Part shown: positions 23,557 to 32,930 of the stretch, in pieces
Layout: each line of letters begins with the position of its first letter
Numbering within the stretch: the stretch's first letter is position 1
Assembly: GCF_018854015.1 (NCBI RefSeq)
Contig: NZ_JAAXYO010000165.1
Span: 1 to 64,000, forward strand
Direction: 5' to 3'
DNA: 64,000 bases
Source of the DNA: Igneacidithiobacillus copahuensis
GTDB lineage: Bacteria > Pseudomonadota > Gammaproteobacteria > Acidithiobacillales > Acidithiobacillaceae
Translations under genes and position numbers: made by a program
Notes under the pieces: model-generated
Databases searched by the model: none
The model's input: the letters and a program-made list of their open reading frames with translations, nothing else
Told to the model about the DNA's origin: nothing

Positions 23557-24426
23557 TTAATTTTGAATGTTACCGTCAAAGCTACAAATAGGGGCGTATA
23601 GATCGGGGCGCCGGTCGCGGAACAGACCCCAATCGATACGTTGGCGAGCGATGGCGGCAAGATCCAGATCGGCGTGTATGAATCCTTCTTCCAGATCGGC
23701 CTGGGCCATAAGCGCACCTGTACCATCGGTAATGAAGGAGCCACCATAGAAGGTGATGCTGGCGCTCTCCCCATCCTCTTTCCCAATGCGGTTGGCGGCA
23801 ATGACGGGCAGGACGTTGGCGGCGGCGTGACCCTGCATGGTGCGGGTCCAATGGTCGCGACTATGGATCTCGGGCGCCGTGGGCTCGGAGCCGATGGCAG
23901 TGGGGTAGAGCAACATCTCTGCCCCTTGCAAGGCGAGGACGCGGGCCGTTTCGGGAAACCACTGATCCCAGCAAATGGCTACGCCAAGCCGGCCAAAACG
24001 AGTGGGAAAGACCCGAAAGCCAGTGTCACCGGGGCTGAAGTAAAATTTTTCCTGATAGCCGGGGCCATCGGGAATATGCGCCTTGCGATAGAGTCCCAGA
24101 TCCCGGCCACCGGCATCATAGGTGACGAGGCTGTTGAAATAGGCATTGCCAGCGCGCTCAAAGAAGCTCACGGGCAGTACGACGCCAAGTTCGGCCGCCA
24201 GGGTCTGCATGCGGAGCAGGGCAGGATCCTCTGCGCGGGGGCGGGCAAGGGCAAAAAAATCGATGTTCTGGTCCTTGCAAAAGTATGGGGTACTGAACAG
24301 TTCTTGCAGAAGGATGATCTGCGCACCGGACGCAGCCGCTTGGCGCACCCAGTGCTCGGCCTTGGCCAGGTTGACGGAGCGATCTTCCGAAATGGCCATT
24401 TGCATGGCAGCTACCCGTACCTGCAT
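23557..24426 (-). CDS. aguB: N-carbamoylputrescine amidase
   Basis: A 289-residue nitrilase-superfamily hydrolase. The Glu-Lys-Cys catalytic triad is visible in LLQELFSTPYF, the DGPGYQEKFYF segment and VAICWDQWFPE. The close match to AguB supports hydrolysis of N-carbamoylputrescine to putrescine, ammonia and CO2, the last step of the agmatine route. Its partner, agmatine deiminase, is at 40261, 16 kb away rather than adjacent. ATG at 24426 has a GAGGA site. The dsb-like gene lies 41 bases upstream in the same direction. Confidence 0.9.
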   Translation of the reverse strand: MQVRVAAMQMAISEDRSVNLAKAEHWVRQAAASGAQIILLQELFSTPYFCKDQNIDFFALARPRAEDPALLRMQTLAAELGVVLPVSFFERAGNAYFNSLVTYDAGGRDLGLYRKAHIPDGPGYQEKFYFSPGDTGFRVFPTRFGRLGVAICWDQWFPETARVLALQGAEMLLYPTAIGSEPTAPEIHSRDHWTRTMQGHAAANVLPVIAANRIGKEDGESASITFYGGSFITDGTGALMAQADLEEGFIHADLDLAAIARQRIDWGLFRDRRPDLYAPICSFDGNIQN

Positions 24427-24467
24427 GATTCCTCCGCGATTTTCCTTTGGCGAAGGATACGTGGGGG

Positions 24468-25118
24468 CTACTGAGCTGGCAAGTTCTTGGCCTGCTCTGG
24501 GATGCCCTTCAGAACGTCACGTAGGCTGTTTGGCCCCAGGGCCTTCTGCACAACCTGATAGCTTCCGTCCTTTTCCGGGTAGATCATGGTGGGTACGATT
24601 TTCTGTCCAATGCTGGTCAATAACGCAAGGTTGTCCTTGAGGATTTTTTCACTGCGGGCATCGGGGAGTACCTCGGGCACTCCCCCGAAGTGCTCCATGT
24701 TGAACTTCTTCTCGTTTTCCAGGATGGCCGCAAGGGGATCTTTCGCCTGCAAGATGTAGGCGGCTTTTTCCTGGCTGCTGCCCGGATCCAGAAACCCGAC
24801 CAGCAGATAGCGTACCTGCAGATGCATGGGTTTGATCAGGGGTTGCAACTCGTCGATGAGCACATGGCAGTAAGGACAGTTGGGATCGAAGATCACGTAG
24901 AGCACGCGCGCCCCATTACCCTGCGCAATCCAGTGGCTCTGTCCCAACTGCGACCATACTTTGGCCGGGACTGCGCCAACTCGCGCAAGTGCCGTGCCAG
25001 GGATAAGAGGCAGAAGCAGGAGCGCGAGGGCGAAACCTAGCCGGATATTTTTGTAACCGTTTGTAAGTCCGAGGAAATTTCTCCAAAATCTAGACCAGAA
25101 AACTTTGCTCGTAGCCAC
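24468..25118 (-). CDS. DsbC/DsbG-type periplasmic thiol-disulfide protein
   Basis: A 216-residue protein with a basic N terminus and a hydrophobic signal segment (FALALLLLPLIPG, cleavage near ALA), so it is exported. The thioredoxin-like domain carries CPYC in DPNCPYCHVL, the active-site pair of DsbC/DsbG isomerases. A short N-terminal dimerisation-like part (AKVWSQLGQSHWIAQ) precedes it, less extended than in typical DsbG. It probably keeps or repairs disulfides in the acidic periplasm. GTG at 25118 follows GGAGGTG. It heads the strand that continues into aguB. Confidence 0.82.
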   Translation of the reverse strand: MATSKVFWSRFWRNFLGLTNGYKNIRLGFALALLLLPLIPGTALARVGAVPAKVWSQLGQSHWIAQGNGARVLYVIFDPNCPYCHVLIDELQPLIKPMHLQVRYLLVGFLDPGSSQEKAAYILQAKDPLAAILENEKKFNMEHFGGVPEVLPDARSEKILKDNLALLTSIGQKIVPTMIYPEKDGSYQVVQKALGPNSLRDVLKGIPEQAKNLPAQ

Positions 25119-25209
25119 AATGCACCTCCGCTAGACCGCCTTCTCTGGGAGTAAGCAGAATTTGCGCCAGCAGAAAGTTATCACCCTGTTTCAAGCGGCT
25201 GACAAATGC

Positions 25210-25238
25210 TTGCGCGATGGAACGTTTTCGCCTAGATT
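25210..25238 (+). promoter_or_regulatory. candidate sigma70 promoter in the 25119-25413 gap
   Basis: TTGCGC and TAGATT are spaced by 17 bases, giving a leader of about 170 bases before the NlpC/P60 gene. The 295-base divergent gap shows nothing else definite; the in-frame extension from 25333 lacks a ribosome-binding site and is rejected. Confidence 0.45.
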
Positions 25239-25413
25239 CCCAAACAGGTGTTATGGGGCATTCGTGTTAGTTATGGCTAATACAGTGCATCAAGTGTAGG
25301 GAGGCGATCTGCCGTCGTGGTCTGAGGCGGCGTTGGGTCGGGGCGTGTCTCTGCCTGTGGTTCTCGCGATAGAACCCATGCAGCGACGCTTCCAGGGCGT
25401 TTGGAGGAACGCG

Positions 25414-26493
25414 ATGCGTAGAAGCTTGTTGGGGGTGGCGGTAACGCTGGCGGTATTTTTTTCAGGGACGGTCATGGCGCAGGCGCATACCAAACCGCGC
25501 CATCACGAAGTGGGTAAGCGTACGCACGCCGTCACCTATCATCACAAGGCCAGGCCCGTGCTGCACCGACAGCGCCACGTCGACGAGTCATCTGTTTACC
25601 GCGACACTCTCGATACCCAGCCGGCCAGTTTCGATAGCCTCGCCCCCAGCGCGCTGCAATTGATGCATCTTTCCCCTGTGCCCTTTGCGGGGGTAGGCGC
25701 TGCACCGCAGGCCAATCCCTTGCCACATTATTCCTTCTCGCGCCCCATCCCTGATGAAGTGCATCCCGTGGATTCGGCACATTTCATCAATGCGGCTCTG
25801 ATCCTTGACAAAGTGGCGGATAACGCGCCTGTGGCTGCCGCTCCGGCAGTCAAGGCGAGTGAGGCCGTGGCCGTGACACCAGCCACAGAAAATACCGTGT
25901 CATCGCGCCCGAGTGGAACGCTGGGGGTTGCCCTGCAGATGCTTGCCAGTCAGGCCTACTACTGGGCGAGTCATCCCCTGGAGGCGCTGCAGCAGGAAGG
26001 GGACTTTGCTGCTGGAGACAACGCCCGCTCTGAACTGCGCAACGATGTGGCTTTGGCGGCGCAGGACGCGACGGCAGAAGCAGTCCCCGACAATGGTAGC
26101 TGGCTTTCACCTCATGGTCTGGTTTCAGCAGCTTTGCGTTTTATCGGTGCGCCTTATGTGTGGGGCGGGACCAGTCCGCGTACAGGCTTCGACTGCAGTG
26201 GGTTTGTGAAGTACATCTTCGCCAAGTTTGACATCTTCGTTCCGCGTACGTCCTACGCGCAGGCGGCCGCCCTGCCGGCAATCCCCCGCCGGGACCTGAA
26301 GCCGGGTGATCTGGTCTTTTTCAACACCATGCATCGCGCATTTTCCCATGTTGGCATCTACATCGGTAAAGGCAAGTTTGTGAGTGCGCAAACGCCAGCT
26401 ACGGGCGTGCAGGTAGCCAGTCTCAGCGATCCCTACTGGGCCGCGCGTTTTGACGGTGCCCGTCGGCTGCCGCACGGGGTCAGCCTTTCCTGA
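25414..26493 (+). CDS. NlpC/P60 cell-wall hydrolase
   Basis: A 359-residue exported protein. The signal peptide (MRRSLLGVAV, core TLAVFFSGTVMA) is followed by about 220 residues of low-complexity, His- and Ala-rich spacer. The C-terminal NlpC/P60 domain has the catalytic Cys in TGFDCSGFVKY and the His in FSHVGIYIG. Such enzymes cut peptidoglycan peptides, typically gamma-D-Glu-diaminopimelate bonds. ATG 25414 is preferred because it opens the signal peptide and follows TTGGAGG. The long spacer may reach across the periplasm. Confidence 0.87.
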   Translation: MRRSLLGVAVTLAVFFSGTVMAQAHTKPRHHEVGKRTHAVTYHHKARPVLHRQRHVDESSVYRDTLDTQPASFDSLAPSALQLMHLSPVPFAGVGAAPQANPLPHYSFSRPIPDEVHPVDSAHFINAALILDKVADNAPVAAAPAVKASEAVAVTPATENTVSSRPSGTLGVALQMLASQAYYWASHPLEALQQEGDFAAGDNARSELRNDVALAAQDATAEAVPDNGSWLSPHGLVSAALRFIGAPYVWGGTSPRTGFDCSGFVKYIFAKFDIFVPRTSYAQAAALPAIPRRDLKPGDLVFFNTMHRAFSHVGIYIGKGKFVSAQTPATGVQVASLSDPYWAARFDGARRLPHGVSLS

Positions 26494-26508
26494 TCTTCGC
26501 GTAATGAG

Positions 26509-26531
26509 AGGCGAGGCTTGCGGCCTCGCCT
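26509..26531. terminator. hairpin between convergent genes 26493/26544
   Basis: AGGCGAGG and CCTCGCCT make an eight-base-pair stem with a seven-base loop, just after the NlpC/P60 stop and before the ccsB stop on the other strand. No T-run follows, so it is only a probable terminator, shared by both genes. Confidence 0.55.
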
Positions 26532-26543
26532 GGGCTCTGTGAT

Positions 26544-27707
26544 TCAGAGTTTCCCGTAGGAGTGGAGACCGCCCAAGAAAAGATTGACGCCAATGAAACA
26601 GATGGTGACGACGATGAGGCTGATCAGCGCCCACCAGGCCATCGGGCGTCCATGCCAGCTTTTCTGGCTGCGCGCATGCAGAAAACCGGCGTAATTCAGC
26701 CAGACGATCAGAGCCCAGGTCTCTTTGGGGTCCCAAGACCAGAAACCACCCCAGGCTTTCGCCGCCCAGACCGCTCCGAGAATGGTGCCGACAGTAAAAA
26801 ACAGGAATCCGAAAGCGATAGTCCCCGAGTAGCTGCGCTCTAAGATTTCCAGACTGGGTAGGCGATCACGCAAAAAACCACCCTGTTTGACTGCGCGGTC
26901 CTTGAGCAGATAAGCAAGGCCGGCCATGGCAGAGATGTAGAAGTTTGCGTAGGCGACAAACATCGATGGTACGTGAATCTTCATCCAGAAGCTTTGCAGT
27001 GCGGGAATCAATGGCGCAATGCGGTCGAGGTGATAGGCCGCGCCCACCCAGAACATGAAGATGTCGGCAATCAGCACCAAGGGCAGAACAAACGCCCCGA
27101 GACCACGGCTCTGGCTCTCTTCTTCGTAGTACAGGTAGAACAGGATGGTCATGGCACAGAACAATGCCATGACGTCGTAGATGTCGCTGACGGGAATGTG
27201 CCCCCAACTGGGATGGCCGATGTAGGTTTCCCGCCAGCGAATGGCGAGCCCGGCGAAGCCTAATGCCGATGCCGCCCAGGCAAAGCGTTGACCCCAGCGT
27301 CCGCCAGTCTCGCTGCCCCGAAAGAGGTAGGCGTAGTAGCCAATGGCACTGCAGAGAATGGCAACGCTCATCCAGTCAAACATGGCATTGCTGTGGAGGA
27401 AGTAGCGCAGAAGCAGGCTATCTCCATCGCGGTAGCCGAGGCCGTAGAGTCCTACGCCAACACCGGCAATCGCCAACACCGCCAGAGTGAACAAACGAAA
27501 GTGCGGCCATTTCAGGCCAAACCACAGTAGGCCGGCGTACCACAGAGCGAGGATGATGTACTGCCACATCCAGAACTGTGCCTGAAAAACTACCCAGATG
27601 CCAACGGCGCCGACAGTGAGAAAGGCCGTCCAGGCGAGATTTTGTTTGAGACCGCTTGGGAACGGTTTGTCAAAACGGGTGTACTGCTGTTCGATTTGAA
27701 CAGACAT
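26544..27707 (-). CDS. ccsB: c-type cytochrome biogenesis protein CcsB (ResC-like)
   Basis: A 387-residue polytopic membrane protein of the CcsA/CcsB/ResC family, the System II haem-delivery component for c-type cytochromes. The tryptophan-rich WWD-type motif appears as WGGFWSWDPKETWAL, with flanking histidines that would bind haem. Hydrophobic segments fill most of the chain, about eight of them. ATG at 27707 follows GGGAGG; the longer frame upstream lacks a suitable start. Its usual partner, ResB (Ccs1), is not in the window. Confidence 0.92.
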   Translation of the reverse strand: MSVQIEQQYTRFDKPFPSGLKQNLAWTAFLTVGAVGIWVVFQAQFWMWQYIILALWYAGLLWFGLKWPHFRLFTLAVLAIAGVGVGLYGLGYRDGDSLLLRYFLHSNAMFDWMSVAILCSAIGYYAYLFRGSETGGRWGQRFAWAASALGFAGLAIRWRETYIGHPSWGHIPVSDIYDVMALFCAMTILFYLYYEEESQSRGLGAFVLPLVLIADIFMFWVGAAYHLDRIAPLIPALQSFWMKIHVPSMFVAYANFYISAMAGLAYLLKDRAVKQGGFLRDRLPSLEILERSYSGTIAFGFLFFTVGTILGAVWAAKAWGGFWSWDPKETWALIVWLNYAGFLHARSQKSWHGRPMAWWALISLIVVTICFIGVNLFLGGLHSYGKL

Positions 27708-27843
27708 GATGCGGTTGCCTCCCTGATTTTGCTGTTTTGCTGTCGAAGTGTAGCAATTCTGGGGCCGCACGATCAGGTTCAGGGGGATCGCGATTTGTAG
27801 TGCACAGTCGATTCCCGGCTGGACCGTACTGCACAATTCCCGG

Positions 27844-27875
27844 AAAAAAACTGCCCGGGCTGGGACAGACCCGGA
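27844..27875 (-). terminator. possible terminator of the small gene upstream of ccsB
   Basis: On the minus strand CCGGG and CCCGG form a short stem, closed a few bases before seven T residues. The stem is only five base pairs, so termination is uncertain. Confidence 0.4.
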
Positions 27876-27882
27876 AAACGTG

Positions 27883-28203
27883 CTAGGGATTTGGCGCGCT
27901 GCTGTCATCCAGGCGGGCCAGCAGGCGGAAGCCGCCAATCATGCCGCCAATACGCTGCTGTAGTTCTGCCTCCCAGTCTGGCCCTAGTGGCCAGGACTTC
28001 CCGCGGGTGTGGCTGGCGAGTTCCAACTTGTCTGGGTCTCGTCCATCCAATAGGATCAACAAATCAGGCCAGTCTCGATCCAGGTGTTCATGTCGCGCTT
28101 CCAGCCATTTTCCGCCAGACTGCTCGGCCAGCGCGACCGCACGCTTGGCGGTTTCCGGGTATTGTTCGTGCAAAAAGACGATATGAGCGCGACGTTTATA
28201 CAT
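27883..28203 (-). CDS. small unknown, degenerate ArsC/LMW-phosphatase-like
   Basis: A 106-residue soluble protein. Its layout (strand VFLHEQ, helix ETAKRAVALAE, strand LLILLD, then KSWPLGP) recalls arsenate reductase or low-molecular-weight phosphatase folds, including the HWP.DP-like segment. The essential CX5R loop is not there: the equivalent position reads LHEQYPETA. It would thus be inactive as a phosphatase. The fold call is low confidence. It is divergent from dinG and lies upstream of ccsB on the same strand. Confidence 0.55.
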   Translation of the reverse strand: MYKRRAHIVFLHEQYPETAKRAVALAEQSGGKWLEARHEHLDRDWPDLLILLDGRDPDKLELASHTRGKSWPLGPDWEAELQQRIGGMIGGFRLLARLDDSSAPNP

Positions 28204-28259
28204 GCGCGGCAGGGTAAACCGCTCGATTTTTTTTGTCGAGTTGCCCGTTGGACCAGCCC

Positions 28260-30179
28260 ATGAGTGCGGCGGAGAGCCTGGTCGATTGGGAGGAAATGCT
28301 GGGGGCGACGAGTCCCCTTGCCGCGTTGTTGCCGGGATTCCACGTGCGGGTCCAACAGCAGGAAATGGCCGCGCGGGTCGCCGCAGTTTTGGGCGACGGT
28401 GGGGTGGCGCTGATAGAGGCGGGTACGGGAACGGGCAAAAGTTTCGCCTACCTCCTGCCCGCGCTTTTGTCTGGTCGGCAGGTCATTGTCTCTACTGGCA
28501 GCCGTGCCTTGCAGGACCAGCTCATCGAAAAGGACCTCCCGATCTTGCGCGCGGCGTGGCCGCAGTCGCTGCGTAGTCTGCGGCTCAAGGGCCGCAGCAA
28601 TTATCTCTGCCCCTATCGTTTGCAGGAAGCGCTGCGGGACGGCGTGACGGCTACCCTGCAGCGTGATCTGCTGCGGGTTGCGGATTGGGCCGCTGCCACC
28701 CGGGAGGGCGACATTGCAGAGTTACGCAGTGTGGCCGAGGATTCTGCGATCTGGCCGCTGGTGACCTCTACCCGGGACAACTGCCTTGGTGCGGACTGTC
28801 CCGCACAGTCCTCCTGCCCGGTTCTGGAGGCGCGACGTCAGGCGCAGGAAGCGGAACTGATCGTCGTCAATCATCATCTTTTGCTATCCGACCTCGCACT
28901 GAAGGCGGAGGGTAAGGGCGACCTGTTGCCGAGTGCGGATGCGCTGATTGTGGATGAGGCGCATCAGTTGCCGGAGCTGACGGCACAGTTTTTTGGCCAG
29001 CATTTGAGTGCCCATCGGCTGGCCGAATGGGGGCGGGATATCCGGGTTGCAGCGCTGGCAGAGGCCGCCGACGATGGCGACTTGCGTGCGGCGGCGCAGG
29101 ATTGGGAACATGCCGTGCAACGCTGGCTGGAGAGTGCCGGGGAGGGGCGACAGGAGTGGTGCCCGGATGACGATGCGGGCGTCGCCCAGCAGTTCCGTGC
29201 ACTGTTGCGCTGTTTTGAGCCTTTGCATGGGCAGGTGCGCGCCGCAGCGGTGCGTGGCAAGGGCCTGGAGCAGTGCGCCCGGCGCGGCGAAGAGCTGCAA
29301 AGTGTGTTGGCGCATTTCGCCGCACCTGGTCTGGAGGAGCAGGAAGTTCGCTGGTGTGAGCGACGAGGACGTGGGCTGTTATTGCACGCCACCCCCCTGG
29401 ATCCCGCCGAAACCCTGCAAAAACACCTGTTTTCGCAATTCGATGCGGTCCTGCTCACCAGTGCTACCTTGCGTATTGGCGGAGATTTCGCGCAAACGCG
29501 CAAGCTCTTTGGCTTGCCGGAAAGCAAGGATTTTCTGGCAGCAGCACCTTTCGACTACGCACGCCAAGCCTTGCTCTACCTGCCCGACGGGCTTCCCGAG
29601 CCGAGCAGTCCCGGTTACACCCGTGCCTGTCTGGAGGCAGCATTGCCGGTGCTGGAGGCCAGTGGCGGCCGGGCATTTTTTCTCTTTACCAGCCATCGCG
29701 CCCTCCAGGAGGCGGCGGCGATTCTTTCCAGTCGCCTGCGCTATCCCTTACTGGTGCAGGGGCAAGCACCGCGCTCGCGCCTGCTCGAACGCTTCCGAAC
29801 CGCCGGCGATGCCGTCTTGCTTGGCGCGGCAAGCTTTTGGGAGGGGGTCGATGTGCAGGGGGAGGCGCTATCGACGGTGATCATCGATAAACTTCCCTTT
29901 GCCAGTCCCGGGGATCCGGTGCTGCAAGCGCGCCTGCAACGGATTCGGGAGCGGGGCGGCGACCCCTTTCGTGACCTGCAGATCCCGCAGGCGGTCATCG
30001 CCCTCTGCCAGGGGGCTGGCCGCTTGATTCGCTCGGAGCAGGATCGCGGGGTGTTGATGCTCTGTGATCCGCGCTTGCGCAGCAAGGGCTATGGACGCAT
30101 CTTCTTGCAGAGTCTGCCGCCCATGCGGCAGAGTAGCGAGCTTGCAGAGGTGCAGGACTTTTGGCGGGAAAGCGCGTGA
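28260..30179 (+). CDS. yoaA: DinG/YoaA-type iron-sulfur DNA helicase
   Basis: A 639-residue superfamily 2 helicase of the XPD-like group. Walker A is AGTGTGKS, and the DEAH box is in IVDEAHQL. Four cysteines of the 4Fe-4S domain are seen (LCPYRL, DNCLGADC and SCPV). The length suits YoaA better than the longer DinG, so the symbol is a best guess. It unwinds damaged or R-loop DNA. ATG 28260 is chosen over an in-frame upstream start because it begins the conserved region. The stop overlaps the tsaB GTG. Confidence 0.87.
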   Translation: MSAAESLVDWEEMLGATSPLAALLPGFHVRVQQQEMAARVAAVLGDGGVALIEAGTGTGKSFAYLLPALLSGRQVIVSTGSRALQDQLIEKDLPILRAAWPQSLRSLRLKGRSNYLCPYRLQEALRDGVTATLQRDLLRVADWAAATREGDIAELRSVAEDSAIWPLVTSTRDNCLGADCPAQSSCPVLEARRQAQEAELIVVNHHLLLSDLALKAEGKGDLLPSADALIVDEAHQLPELTAQFFGQHLSAHRLAEWGRDIRVAALAEAADDGDLRAAAQDWEHAVQRWLESAGEGRQEWCPDDDAGVAQQFRALLRCFEPLHGQVRAAAVRGKGLEQCARRGEELQSVLAHFAAPGLEEQEVRWCERRGRGLLLHATPLDPAETLQKHLFSQFDAVLLTSATLRIGGDFAQTRKLFGLPESKDFLAAAPFDYARQALLYLPDGLPEPSSPGYTRACLEAALPVLEASGGRAFFLFTSHRALQEAAAILSSRLRYPLLVQGQAPRSRLLERFRTAGDAVLLGAASFWEGVDVQGEALSTVIIDKLPFASPGDPVLQARLQRIRERGGDPFRDLQIPQAVIALCQGAGRLIRSEQDRGVLMLCDPRLRSKGYGRIFLQSLPPMRQSSELAEVQDFWRESA

Positions 30180-30841
30180 AGAAAACCTGGTTAGCCATCG
30201 AGACCGCAACTGAGGCCTGTTCAGTAGCCATTTCGGATGGCCAGAATCTATGGCAGGACGTGGTTGTCGCCCCCAACCGCCACAGCGATCTGCTCTTGCC
30301 GATGATTGATGGCCTCCTGGCGCACGCTGGGTTGCAGCTGGCGCAGATCGATGCCTTCGCCTGTGGCGTGGGGCCGGGCGGATTCACCGCTGTGCGCCTT
30401 GGAATCAGCACGATACAGGGCCTGGCCATCGCAAGCGGACAATCGATCTATCCAGTCTCGAGCCTCCAGGCCCTTGCCGTGGCGGCGCCGGGTGAGCCAA
30501 CGCTGGTCGCCTTCGACGCCCGCAAGGGAGAAGTGTACGCGGCGGCCTTCCGCTCGGATGATGCGGGTATTCCCGAGCTCATTGGCGCAGAACGGGTCTG
30601 CCGCCCGGAAGATCTCGTCTGGCCGCCGACACCCGGGCCTTGGCGGGGCCTGGGTACAGGCTGGAACCAGTATGCACAGCACTGGTCTGCCGTTCGTTGC
30701 TGGCGTGCTGACGCCTATCCCCAAGCGGCGCAGGTCTTGCAAATCGCGCGGCGGCGCGCCACGGCGGGCGACCCGGGAGTCCCCCCCGAAGCACTGGAAC
30801 CGCACTACATCCGTCCTTCCCAGGCCGAGGAGGGCAAGTAG
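30176..30841 (+). CDS. tsaB: tRNA threonylcarbamoyladenosine protein TsaB
   Basis: A 221-residue ASKHA-fold protein (YeaZ) that partners TsaD and TsaE in forming t6A in ANN-decoding tRNAs. The start KKTWLAIETATEACSVAI and the GVGPGGFTAVRLGI segment are typical. GTG 30176 overlaps the helicase stop by four bases and gives the normal N terminus; an in-frame TTG at 30161 is less likely. The stop overlaps rimI by one base. Confidence 0.93.
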   Translation: MKKTWLAIETATEACSVAISDGQNLWQDVVVAPNRHSDLLLPMIDGLLAHAGLQLAQIDAFACGVGPGGFTAVRLGISTIQGLAIASGQSIYPVSSLQALAVAAPGEPTLVAFDARKGEVYAAAFRSDDAGIPELIGAERVCRPEDLVWPPTPGPWRGLGTGWNQYAQHWSAVRCWRADAYPQAAQVLQIARRRATAGDPGVPPEALEPHYIRPSQAEEGK

Positions 30842-31308
30842 TGGCGCTGCGGATCATGACCAGCGATGATCTCGATGCCGTGGCGGCTTTGGAAGAGCAA
30901 ATATCACCTGGTCCCTGGACGCGGGGGATTTTTCGGGACTGTCTGCTTGCCGGTTACGATGCCTGGGTGGGGATGGCAGGTGACCAGTTGCTCAGTTTTG
31001 GCGTCCTCTCGGTGGGGGCGGCGGAGGCGCATGTGTTGAATTTGGGAGTCCACCCGCTCTATCGACGCCGTGGCCATGGCCGGGAAATGCTCCATCAGTT
31101 ACTCGGTCGCGCCAAACAACTGGGCGCCGAACGAGCGTTTCTTGAGGTGCGGGTTTCCAACCATGCCGCGCAGGAGCTCTACCATCAAGCGGGCTTTCAT
31201 GAAATTGGCGTGCGTTTGCAGTATTATCGAAACAAAGAGGGTCGCGAGGATGCCTTGGTGTTGTCTCGCTCCTTGATCAATGCCCTCCCCACGTTGTCTG
31301 AGAGTTGA
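30841..31308 (+). CDS. rimI: ribosomal-protein-alanine N-acetyltransferase RimI
   Basis: A 155-residue GNAT-fold acetyltransferase that modifies the N-terminal Ala of ribosomal protein S18. The acetyl-CoA loop is in HPLYRRRGHGREML, and VRVSNHAAQELYHQAGF is the usual C-terminal block. It has a GTG start overlapping the tsaB stop by one base. The tsaB-rimI pairing is a common bacterial arrangement, which supports the name over other GNAT enzymes. Confidence 0.92.
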   Translation: MALRIMTSDDLDAVAALEEQISPGPWTRGIFRDCLLAGYDAWVGMAGDQLLSFGVLSVGAAEAHVLNLGVHPLYRRRGHGREMLHQLLGRAKQLGAERAFLEVRVSNHAAQELYHQAGFHEIGVRLQYYRNKEGREDALVLSRSLINALPTLSES

Positions 31309-31313
31309 ATGAA

Positions 31314-32930
31314 ATGTCGGAAAATGCCGAGGCGCTGTCGCGCCCCCACAGCTTGGACGAGATTCGTCGCCGCCGCACCTTTGCCATTATTTCGCACCCG
31401 GATGCCGGTAAGACGACCCTGACGGAGAAGCTACTGCTCTTTGGTGGGGCCATCCAGATGGCAGGGACGGTAAAGGCGCGTAAAAGCAGTCGTCACGCCA
31501 CTAGCGACTGGATGGCGATTGAGAAGAGCCGTGGCATCTCGGTGGCCAGTTCGGTGATGCAGTTCGAGTATGCCGATCACGTGATCAATCTGCTCGACAC
31601 GCCAGGTCACCAGGACTTCTCCGAAGATACCTATCGGGTGTTGACGGCAGTGGATTCGGCACTGATGGTCATCGACGCCGCCAACGGCGTCGAGGCGCAG
31701 ACCATCAAGCTGCTGGAGGTCTGCCGTCTGCGGGATACCCCCATCATCACCTTCATGAATAAATTCGATCGCGAAAGCCGCGACCCCACCGAGCTGATGG
31801 ATGAAGTCGAATCGGTGCTCGGCATTGCCTGCGCGCCGGTCACCTGGCCGGTGGGTATGGGTAAGCGCTTTCGTGGCGTCTATCACCTGTTGCGCGACGA
31901 GATGCTGGTCTTTACCCCAGGACAGGAGAGTCGCGAGCAGGAATTGGAGATCATCTCCGGTCTCGATAATCCGGAAGTGGACCGTCGTTTTCCCGAGGAA
32001 ATGGCGGACTTGCGTGACGAGATCGAGCTGTTGCGTGCCGCCGCCAATCCCTTCGACCTGGATGCGTTTCTTGCGGGCAAGCAAACGCCGGTCTTTTTTG
32101 GCTCAGCAATCAATAACTTTGGCGTGCGCGAATTGTTGCAGGCACTCATCGACTGGGCTCCGGGACCGCTTCCCAGGCCCGCCACGAGCCGCTGTGTCGA
32201 GCCCGATGAAGAAAAGTTCTCGGGTTTCGTCTTCAAGATCCAGGCCAATATGGACCCGCAGCATCGCGATCGGGTCGCGTTTCTGCGCATCTGTTCCGGG
32301 CACTTTCAGCGCGGCATGCGCGTGCGTCACCTGCGCCTGGGGCGAGAGATCCAGATTCACAATCCCATCACCTTCCTGGCGCGTGAGCGTGAACTGGTGG
32401 AAGACGCCTATGCCGGGGATATCATCGGTCTGCACAACCACGGCAGCATCCAGATCGGTGACAGCTTCAGCATGGGCGAAGACCTGCAATTTACCGGCAT
32501 CCCGTACTTTGCCCCGGAACTGTTCCGCCGCGTGCGTTTGCGCAACCCCCTCAAGGCCAAACAGTTGCAGAAAGGTCTGCAGCAGTTGGCGGAGGAGGGC
32601 GCAACCCAGGTTTTTCGTCCATTGCAGGGTGGGGATCTCATCCTCGGCGCGGTCGGGGTCTTGCAGTTTGATGTGGTGGCGGAGCGGCTGAAAAGCGAAT
32701 ATGCCGTCGAGGCCAGCTTTGAACCGGTGAACGTGCAGACCGCGCGTTGGGTGGAATGCGCGGATGCCAAGCGTCTGGCGGAATTCAGCCGCAAGCTGGA
32801 AGAACATCTGGCGGAAGACGCCGGCAATCGTCTTGCCTATCTTGCGCCGTCACGGGTGAATCTGGAACTTACCCAGGAGCGCTGGCCAGAGATCATCTTC
32901 CATGCCACTCGCGAGCATGCCGGCGCATGA
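31314..32930 (+). CDS. prfC: peptide chain release factor 3
   Basis: A 538-residue translational GTPase that recycles RF1/RF2 from terminating ribosomes. G1 is SHPDAGKTT, with the DTPGH and NKFDRE motifs following. The length is normal for RF3 and shorter than EF-G. ATG 31314 lies six bases after the rimI stop; the in-frame TTG upstream is rejected. Its stop overlaps the next gene (ATGA). Confidence 0.95.
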   Translation: MSENAEALSRPHSLDEIRRRRTFAIISHPDAGKTTLTEKLLLFGGAIQMAGTVKARKSSRHATSDWMAIEKSRGISVASSVMQFEYADHVINLLDTPGHQDFSEDTYRVLTAVDSALMVIDAANGVEAQTIKLLEVCRLRDTPIITFMNKFDRESRDPTELMDEVESVLGIACAPVTWPVGMGKRFRGVYHLLRDEMLVFTPGQESREQELEIISGLDNPEVDRRFPEEMADLRDEIELLRAAANPFDLDAFLAGKQTPVFFGSAINNFGVRELLQALIDWAPGPLPRPATSRCVEPDEEKFSGFVFKIQANMDPQHRDRVAFLRICSGHFQRGMRVRHLRLGREIQIHNPITFLARERELVEDAYAGDIIGLHNHGSIQIGDSFSMGEDLQFTGIPYFAPELFRRVRLRNPLKAKQLQKGLQQLAEEGATQVFRPLQGGDLILGAVGVLQFDVVAERLKSEYAVEASFEPVNVQTARWVECADAKRLAEFSRKLEEHLAEDAGNRLAYLAPSRVNLELTQERWPEIIFHATREHAGA

